Program-made: the position numbers and the translations under genes
The notes under the pieces: model-generated
What the model saw: only the letters and a program-made list of their open reading frames with translations
Told to the model about the DNA's origin: nothing
Database searches by the model: none
Shown here: piece by piece, positions 58,101 through 64,000 of the stretch
Position numbering within the stretch: position 1 is the stretch's first letter
How the letters are laid out: the number at the start of each line of letters is the position of its first letter
From: Candidatus Brachybacter algidus
Lineage (GTDB): Bacteria > Bacteroidota > Bacteroidia > Chitinophagales > Saprospiraceae
Reading direction: 5' to 3'
DNA: 64,000 bases
NCBI GenBank assembly: GCA_016711705.1
Contig: JADJSK010000008.1
Coordinates: forward strand, 1 to 64,000

Positions 58101-59567
58101 ATAGATCTTGTCATTATATCTATATCTGTAGGATACACCCAATACTTGATCTGGTCTTAAGCCAATATTTATTGAAACGAAGCCTAATTCAGGATGAAAG
58201 GTATAATCAGTTCCGCTTCGAAGCTTTCTTGCTCTTACTTTTTCAAAATCCTTAGTTTGAACAAGGTTTAATGGGGAGCCTTGCAGGGTATTAATAGTTC
58301 TGCTGAGCGGACGACTATTTAATGAATCCTGAATAGCAAGCTGATTATACAACTTGTTTGAATTGTTGTTCGGCAACTCAATTCTTCCTGTATAATCAGG
58401 ATGATTTACAGATAATGTGTCGTTGATCAGTGGATTATAAGTGGTTAATGTCTTCCATTCACCCAAATCCGCCAATGCTACAATGTCCCTTACATCCTCA
58501 GTCTCCTGGCGGTCATTGGTTACCCAAACCTCAATATCTGTTATGGAGAAAAGAGAATTGATCTGAGGAAGTGTTTTCAACGCTTTATTAAACTCATTTC
58601 TATTGTACTGTGACAATAGGAAGTGTTTGTTTTCATCATATTGGTCGATGGGTAGTGAAAAAGTCTGTAACTGACTACCACCTTGCAATTGTAAGTTTTT
58701 CCGTTCTGATTTCTGTTGGGATATCAAACCGGTTACTTTCAAATGACCGAACTGGAGATCAGCTTTTATTCCGAAAAGTGACTGACTACCTTGAATTAAC
58801 GAACTACGCAATGGCAAACTAACGTTACCCGCTTCAATTTTTCTAAGAATATCGTCCTCTCCAAAGCTTCCTCCATCAAAATTTATCTTGATCACCTGGT
58901 CAAAATCAAATTGGGATTGAGTATTGTAATTGGCGTTAATATTTAATTTTTCGCCTACTTTCCCAGCAATACTTAAGTCTATGGTAGGTTGAAAATCAAA
59001 ATTGGTATATTTTCTTTGGCGCTCAGTAGCTGTTGGATTGAAGGTATTATTGGAGCTCAAGCCCAGGTTGATGTCTACACTACCTGCCGGTTTGATATCT
59101 ATATTATCACTTCCAAAGAGTCTGGTGATGATGGAAGTACTGGTCTTATACCCTTCTAATGGGTCTTTTGCCTGGCCAGAATTTTTACCATCCGATATAC
59201 CTGCCAACTTATTAAAATAAGACGTTTCTTGTTCTTTGGCTTTTGCTGCCATAAATTCTGAGAAGGTCATTCCCACAGGAGCTTCCAGAAAATCAGAACC
59301 TAATTTTGTAGATTCAAAGTAACTATCAGTTTCAGGATCATAATTGAATCCCTGATCGATATCAGGAGGTAATTTTAGATTGATTGGATTGGTCGTATCG
59401 ATGGGATAGATGGACTTGCGCACCGGAATTGTATCCTGTGCGTGTTCATCTGTAGATTCTTTAGTGTTATTTAAGAATCCTCTTCTAATCAGGTTCCCGG
59501 CGGTCAAGGCATAAATCCCGAGACAAATGATTAAAACAGGACCGAATGTGTTGATTTTAAAATTCAT
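52195..59567 (-). CDS. sprA: SprA, the outer-membrane translocon of the type IX secretion system (one frameshift)
   Basis: Giant outer-membrane beta barrel through which T9SS cargo leaves the cell; also needed for gliding in relatives. The first frame (59567-55092, 1491 residues) has an N-terminal membrane segment (FGPVLIICLGIYALTAG) and SprA regions such as SADDFQHFREFDNNSP and DRLKMFVHAETLADQNN. It ends in TVKGILTLVTSKES. The second (55095-52195, 966 residues) begins with CGEIWVNELRMTGFDERGGV and runs to a C-terminal strand ending GGVTFRFLLN. Adding one A to the A3 run at about 55132 gives TVKGNPNLGYVKGIMIG and one protein of 2457 residues, close to the known size. The two proteases at 38029 and 44203 are its likely cargo. 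Confidence 0.95.
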
Positions 59568-59805
59568 ATAAATAAGTCAACTTGCATTATTCGCAACAAA
59601 AAAATAGATGATATTTGAGCTAGCGCGGTTCTTTAAAAAGAATAATCTGTGCTCAACTAATTACTGTTTTTATTCGTGGTGAATTGCTTTATTCAAAATT
59701 TATGTGTTTATCTTTAAGGTTTCGACTTACACTAAACGCATAAGTTTTTGATTTCGTTTGTATTCTGAAAAATTAACACTTTTTCTTTTAATCTCTCATA
59801 TTCAA

Positions 59806-60399
59806 CTAGCCCGACAAAGCCCTTAAGGCTGCCTTGACAAGTTGTTCCAAATTATATTCTTTCCCTTCTTTCAATAGTGATGTAAGCGTCTTTTCTATGG
59901 CAGCCTTCTGAAATCCAAGAGCCTGCAAGGCAGCTGACGATTCATCCCTAAGAATATTGGTACTATTACCTTGCATGGTGACATGCTCAGATTCAGGCTC
60001 CTTGGCTAATTTGTCCTTCAAGTCAATAATGATGCGTTTGGCAGTCTTTGGGCCGATACCTTTGACCTGACCAAAAACTCTTTCATTATCATAAATAATA
60101 GCCTGACGAATGTCGTGAGGCATTACGGAGGAAAGAATCAATCGCGCTATGCCTGCCCCAACACCATTGACAGAAATCAAATGCTGAAATAAAGAACGTT
60201 CTTCTTCGGTAAAAAAACCATATAAAGTATGTGAGTCTTCTTTGATTAGTAAGACAGTCAATAACTTAACCCGCTCCTTACCCTCCAACTGAGAGTAAGT
60301 ATTGAGGCTAATATTTACATGGTAACCGATACCTGATGTCTCCAAAAGGACATAGGTTGGTGTCATCAAAGTAATTTTCCCATCAATGTATGAAATCAT
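59806..60399 (-). CDS. ruvA: Holliday junction helicase subunit RuvA
   Basis: Tetrameric protein that binds four-way junctions and recruits RuvB. I start at ATG 60399 (MISYIDGKITLMTPTYVLLE), the canonical RuvA beginning, not at 60438. The OB fold covers residues 1-65, with LYGFFTEEERSLFQHLISVN after it. Two helix-hairpin-helix motifs follow: VNGVGAGIARLILSSV and VKGIGPKTAKRIIIDLKDKL. The C-terminal RuvB-binding domain is ALQALGFQKAAIEKTLTSLL. 197 residues, normal. Single gene between sprA and the DinB-like gene. Confidence 0.97.
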   Translation of the reverse strand: MISYIDGKITLMTPTYVLLETSGIGYHVNISLNTYSQLEGKERVKLLTVLLIKEDSHTLYGFFTEEERSLFQHLISVNGVGAGIARLILSSVMPHDIRQAIIYDNERVFGQVKGIGPKTAKRIIIDLKDKLAKEPESEHVTMQGNSTNILRDESSAALQALGFQKAAIEKTLTSLLKEGKEYNLEQLVKAALRALSG

Positions 60400-60555
60400 G
60401 AGGCAAATCTGTGTTTTTTGCGCGGCAAAGGTACACAAAATATAATACCAAGCTAGCTTTTAAGCCGTAGTAATTTAATACACACCAATAGAGAACATGA
60501 AAATTGCAAATTATGACTAATAGGAAATTAAAGTTGGCAAAACCTACATTCTGCT

Positions 60556-61119
60556 TCAATTTTCGTCCGTAAAATGTTTCCTTCTTTTTTCCTGATTGAA
60601 TTTCTCAGCATTGAAGGCCTTCGTGCCACCTCTAGGTATTGAAAGTGACTGCCAGGGATCCTTGGCTAAGAGTTTGGCTAAAAATACGATTTGTCCTACA
60701 TGGTAAGGGTAGTGCGCAAGTTGGCGATTGATAGCCTCCATCACAGTGTGGCCCTCATTGCGAATATAGATTATTCTATCCAAATCCTGACTTCCTACTG
60801 AATTAAGCGCATCTAAAAAACATTTCCACCCTTCTTCCCAATGCCGCATGATGTCTGCCGATTTAGAAAGGTCATTGTCAAATTCTGCTTCTCTCTCCCG
60901 CCATTCCTTCTCCCCGTCAGATATTAAGAAATCTGTCCAACGTGACATCATATTACCCCAAAGATGTTTAACTATAGTCCCGATACTATTGCTTTCATCA
61001 TTCAACTTTATCACAAAATGCTCGTCGCTCAGTTGACTCATCGCCTTTTCGCCCAAAGATTTATAGTATTCCATTTGCTTTATCACACTTCCCAGATAAT
61101 TGTCATTGATGTTGTCCAT
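60556..61119 (-). CDS. DUF1572/DinB-like protein
   Basis: A 187-residue helical protein: NYLGSVIKQMEYYKSLGEKA start, NSIGTIVKHLWGNMMSRWTD with the first conserved His, and QLAHYPYHVGQIVFLAKLLA with two more His in the H-x3-H positions used for metal binding in the DinB/YfiT fold. The family links to thiol-dependent enzymes, but its exact role is not known. One base separates its start from the stop of the helicase gene upstream, so they are likely one transcript. Confidence 0.88.
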   Translation of the reverse strand: MDNINDNYLGSVIKQMEYYKSLGEKAMSQLSDEHFVIKLNDESNSIGTIVKHLWGNMMSRWTDFLISDGEKEWREREAEFDNDLSKSADIMRHWEEGWKCFLDALNSVGSQDLDRIIYIRNEGHTVMEAINRQLAHYPYHVGQIVFLAKLLAKDPWQSLSIPRGGTKAFNAEKFNQEKRRKHFTDEN

Positions 61120-61120
61120 C

Positions 61121-63655
61121 TCAATCTTTTGTTATTTCTAAAAAGCCCTTGACTGCACGAAGTTGCCCAAAGGTGAACCTGTCTGGCAACTTTTGTTTTA
61201 GTTCAGTCAAGCTTAAGTCAAGGTGACCTTTTATTGCCTTAGTAATATCTTCAATATCAGGAACTTCCACGTAGTCATATATGGATAGTTTTTGCTCGCC
61301 TATAAGATGGGCGATGTGGCCTTCAATAGTGCTTTGAGCCAGATTTCTTTCCTCCGCTATTTGTGGAATTGATTTTTCCTCTTGCAACATTTGTAAAGTG
61401 ATCATTCTAGTATCTACTTTGACTTTCTTTTCACTTGGAGCTCTAATTTTTCGCTCTCGTTTGACGGGAACTATCGAATCTAAAACTTCGTCCCTCCTGT
61501 CCGGTACTATATCAAATTCATCACAATAATCTTTAATGATACCTAAGATTTCCTCGCCATATCTATTGACTTTAGCCTTCCCAAAACCTTTAACTTTCAA
61601 TAACTCTGACTCATTTTGAGGCATATATGTCGATAATATCCTGAACACTTCCTGATTTCCGATTAGATAAATCGGAATATCTATGGACTTACAAAGTTCA
61701 TCCCGCCACTTTTTCAGCTTTAAGTATAATAGATTATGATCTCCCGGATCAGCCATATCACTACCGGCTCCTGCTTTTTGTTCGTTGTTGTAAACGGAAA
61801 GTTTTTTTGCCGGAGGAGCATATCCGGTCTTGGCATTTAAATATGTGACAATACTAAAATTATCCACCATCTTCTCCATGAGATAGACTTTCAGGCTCAT
61901 GAGTTGGTATAATTCATTTAAATTTTCAGTGACCTTCGAAGATAGATCTTTTAATTCTGTTGATATTTTATTTTCCAGAATATTGCTCAGTGTCTGCTTA
62001 TGATGTGGAAGGAAGTACTTCAAAGCATCATTTAACCTTTGATTCAGGTCGGCAAGTCCCGCTTCTCCACCGCTTTCATCACTCAATTTCCTGAGGCTCG
62101 GTAAAAATTTGTCCACGATGATCTGTTGATTCGTAAAGGACGTCCTTAATGCTTCTGCTTCCGGAAGACTATCTTTGGAAAATTTGTCCACGACCTTTCG
62201 GATCTCAGCATGCATAAAGTTTGAAAACTTCAGTAAATCACTGCAGTCAAGCATTTCAGCCATTAAAAGATATGCATATTTCTGCTTAGAGTCCTGCAAA
62301 TATTTATCTATTTGGCCTTGAAATGTTAGTTTATTGACTCCTTCCTTAATCCTGCTATCATAAACAATGGCATTCGAATCTATCCTCGATAGCAATACGA
62401 TACCCGCTAAACTGGTGCATCTGGATAGTGCGACATATACCTGGCCGCTGCTGAAGGAAAATGCAGCATCGATCATTACTTTGTCAAATGTCAATCCCTG
62501 GCTTTTGTGAATGGTGATGGCCCAAGCCAGTTTGAGAGGGAATTGCAAATACCGGCCTAATACTTTCTGTTCCACAGTACTTGTCCCATCAGTAATGCTG
62601 TATTTGGTATTTTCCCAAAAATCCCTGCCAACATATATCTTTTCACCTTCACAATCGACCACGACCGTATCGTCGGTGCAGGAATGGACCACACCGATCT
62701 TACCATTAAAGTATTTTCGGCCCATATTATCATTCTTGATGAACATGACCTGAGCCCCTACTTTCAAGACAAGATTAAATTCATTAGGGTATAGATATTC
62801 GGGAAAATCGTCTTCTATTTCCGCCGTGTATGTGTAAGCTTTTGTATCGAGCTCCTCCAGCTTTGATTGATTCGCCTTGTCGGCACGCGCATTATGAGAC
62901 GTAAGTGTGATGTATTTGTCGTCCTTGAATGGGATAAAGTCAGGTTGATAGTTTTTATTGAGCAGGGCGACGTCCTGAGGAGTGAGTGCATTGTTCCGTA
63001 CTTTATTAAGCAATTCAATAAAACTTTCCTCCTTCTGACGGTATATTTTAGTAAATTCAATACAAATCGGTCTGTTTTCTTCCACAACCTTTGATTCGAA
63101 GAAATAAGGAGACTTATAATATTTGGAAAGCAACTGCCATTCTTCCTGTTTAGCTACAGGAGACAACTGACTTAAATCACCAATAAACAGCAACTGAACC
63201 CCACCAAAAGCCTGACGGTGATTGCGCCTTACGCTTCTAAGCATGGTATCTATTGCATCGAGGACATCGCATCTTACCATCGAGATTTCATCGATGACCA
63301 GCACATCCATATTGCGCAGGAGATCCAGCTTTTTTTTGTTCTGACGGATGTTGCGATTTAACTCTGCTTTGTATTCATCTGTGGGTATAAATGGTGCAAA
63401 AGGCAGTTGAAATAAACTGTGCAATGTCACTCCACCTGCATTTAGTGCAGCAATACCTGTCGGCGCTGCCACCAAGATGTTTTTTGGGCTGTTGTTGATG
63501 ATGTATTTTAGGAAGGAAGTCTTACCGGTACCGGCATTTCCTGTGACAAAAATACTTTCATTTGTTTCATTGATGAAGCGGCATGCGAGTTCGAATGACT
63601 CATTGATTTCTAGTGTTTGCATTGGTTTAAAATTAGCACTTATTGAAGAATTCAT
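61121..63655 (-). CDS. PIF1-type helicase with C-terminal HRDC and helix-turn-helix domains
   Basis: 844-residue superfamily 1B DNA helicase. The AAA core starts IFVTGNAGTGKTSFLKYIIN (Walker A), then PTGIAALNAGGVTLHSLFQL, LVIDEISMVRCDVLDAIDTM (Walker B) and GGVQLLFIGDLSQLSPVAKQ (motif III). KLAWAITIHKSQGLTFDKVM and GQVYVALSRCTSLAGIVLLS are the C-terminal motifs V/VI. Near residues 645-715 an HRDC domain follows (SELLKVKGFGKAKVNRYGEE), and the end has a helix-turn-helix (QIAEERNLAQSTIEGHIAHL). This layout is common in Bacteroidota. The start could also be the ATG 11 codons later. Intact. Confidence 0.93.
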   Translation of the reverse strand: MNSSISANFKPMQTLEINESFELACRFINETNESIFVTGNAGTGKTSFLKYIINNSPKNILVAAPTGIAALNAGGVTLHSLFQLPFAPFIPTDEYKAELNRNIRQNKKKLDLLRNMDVLVIDEISMVRCDVLDAIDTMLRSVRRNHRQAFGGVQLLFIGDLSQLSPVAKQEEWQLLSKYYKSPYFFESKVVEENRPICIEFTKIYRQKEESFIELLNKVRNNALTPQDVALLNKNYQPDFIPFKDDKYITLTSHNARADKANQSKLEELDTKAYTYTAEIEDDFPEYLYPNEFNLVLKVGAQVMFIKNDNMGRKYFNGKIGVVHSCTDDTVVVDCEGEKIYVGRDFWENTKYSITDGTSTVEQKVLGRYLQFPLKLAWAITIHKSQGLTFDKVMIDAAFSFSSGQVYVALSRCTSLAGIVLLSRIDSNAIVYDSRIKEGVNKLTFQGQIDKYLQDSKQKYAYLLMAEMLDCSDLLKFSNFMHAEIRKVVDKFSKDSLPEAEALRTSFTNQQIIVDKFLPSLRKLSDESGGEAGLADLNQRLNDALKYFLPHHKQTLSNILENKISTELKDLSSKVTENLNELYQLMSLKVYLMEKMVDNFSIVTYLNAKTGYAPPAKKLSVYNNEQKAGAGSDMADPGDHNLLYLKLKKWRDELCKSIDIPIYLIGNQEVFRILSTYMPQNESELLKVKGFGKAKVNRYGEEILGIIKDYCDEFDIVPDRRDEVLDSIVPVKRERKIRAPSEKKVKVDTRMITLQMLQEEKSIPQIAEERNLAQSTIEGHIAHLIGEQKLSIYDYVEVPDIEDITKAIKGHLDLSLTELKQKLPDRFTFGQLRAVKGFLEITKD

Positions 63656-64000
63656 AGGACAAATATTTTGGTGAATAGGTTTTGAATTTGTGAAGATTAA
63701 GCAGTGGTGCTTGTTTTATTAAGAGATTTATTTTAGTTTTTGTATTTAAAATAGGATTTTATAGAAAGCATTTTTTTAGAAAAATGTTAGATTTTAATTT
63801 TTATGTAAAGCATTTTATATATCGATAGACATCGTTGGCCAAGTATATTCTCTACTTTTGTATTGACACAAAAAGTAGCAAAAAAAGTCAAGGCTGGACG
63901 TCCTGCCTACGTCACGCATCTGCCAGCTAGGGTTCATACACATCTTTTTAATTTATATCAAAGTGAAACTTTGGTGACACCCCGACGTAGGTTAACCTAC
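63656..64000. other. Spacer at the right edge with hairpin units
   Basis: No gene seen. CTACTTTT (63852-63859) and AAAAGTAG (63871-63878) form an inverted repeat within an ACAAAAAGTAGCAAAAAAAG context that I associate with extragenic repeats of Bacteroidota. The very end (63987-64000) is a perfect 14-base palindrome GTAGGTTAACCTAC. The window may stop inside a larger repeat or mobile unit. Confidence 0.5.

Overview
The window looks like a chromosome segment from a Bacteroidota bacterium, probably in or near the Saprospiraceae (the family is inference). The evidence is a full-length type IX secretion translocon gene (sprA), two secreted metalloproteases with C-terminal T9SS sorting domains, an UpxY-type antiterminator, a Rho factor with a long low-complexity insert, and promoters of the TTTG-N19-TAnnTTTG type. 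The best of these promoters lies in front of rpmH. DNA is AT-rich and spacers are full of short tandem repeats.

Positions 1-19,430 hold a surface-polysaccharide locus read entirely on the minus strand. From its start (right end) the order is: winged-helix/nucleotidyltransferase-like regulator, UpxY antiterminator, four-helix-bundle protein, UDP-glucose dehydrogenase, a coupled small ORF plus nucleotidyltransferase, UDP-HexNAc dehydrogenase and epimerase (wbpO/wbpP type), rfbB, a complete CMP-pseudaminic acid set (pseB, pseC, pseF, a pseG-GNAT fusion, pseI), a second four-helix-bundle protein, rfbA, an AAA/DUF4143 ATPase beside a broken second rfbA 3' end, an FkbM methyltransferase, wzz and wzx. 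The locus runs off the left edge. It would supply UDP-GlcA, UDP-HexNAcA, dTDP-4-keto-6-deoxyglucose and CMP-Pse to a repeat-unit polymer.

Positions 19,575-34,400 are mostly core genes: a small exported protein, a TonB-dependent receptor, a YugP-type membrane protease, serS divergent from rho, uspA, rpmH-rnpA, two thioredoxin-fold proteins, an HtrA protease divergent from dapF, and a TPR protein. Positions 34,800-52,000 hold etfBA, a bifunctional nuclease, the M36 and M6 proteases, an aldo/keto reductase, galE, a damaged deaminase, a JmjC-like cupin and a CocE-type hydrolase. Positions 52,000-63,700 hold sprA, ruvA, a DinB-like protein and a PIF1-type helicase.

Two features stand out. First, about 14 genes are broken by single-base indels, mostly in homopolymers, and each reads through to a family-typical protein when one base is restored. 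This pattern fits long-read consensus error better than true decay, although the deaminase also lost its PCxxC zinc motif and the rfbA fragment is a genuine duplication. Second, the regulatory DNA is unusual: near-perfect palindromes sit directly upstream of the locus regulator and the AAA ATPase, and several families of dispersed or tandem repeats begin right at stop codons. I saw no tRNA, rRNA, CRISPR array or insertion sequence. No clearly new multi-gene system is proven; the best candidates for one are the coupled small ORF/nucleotidyltransferase pair and the ATPase cassette.
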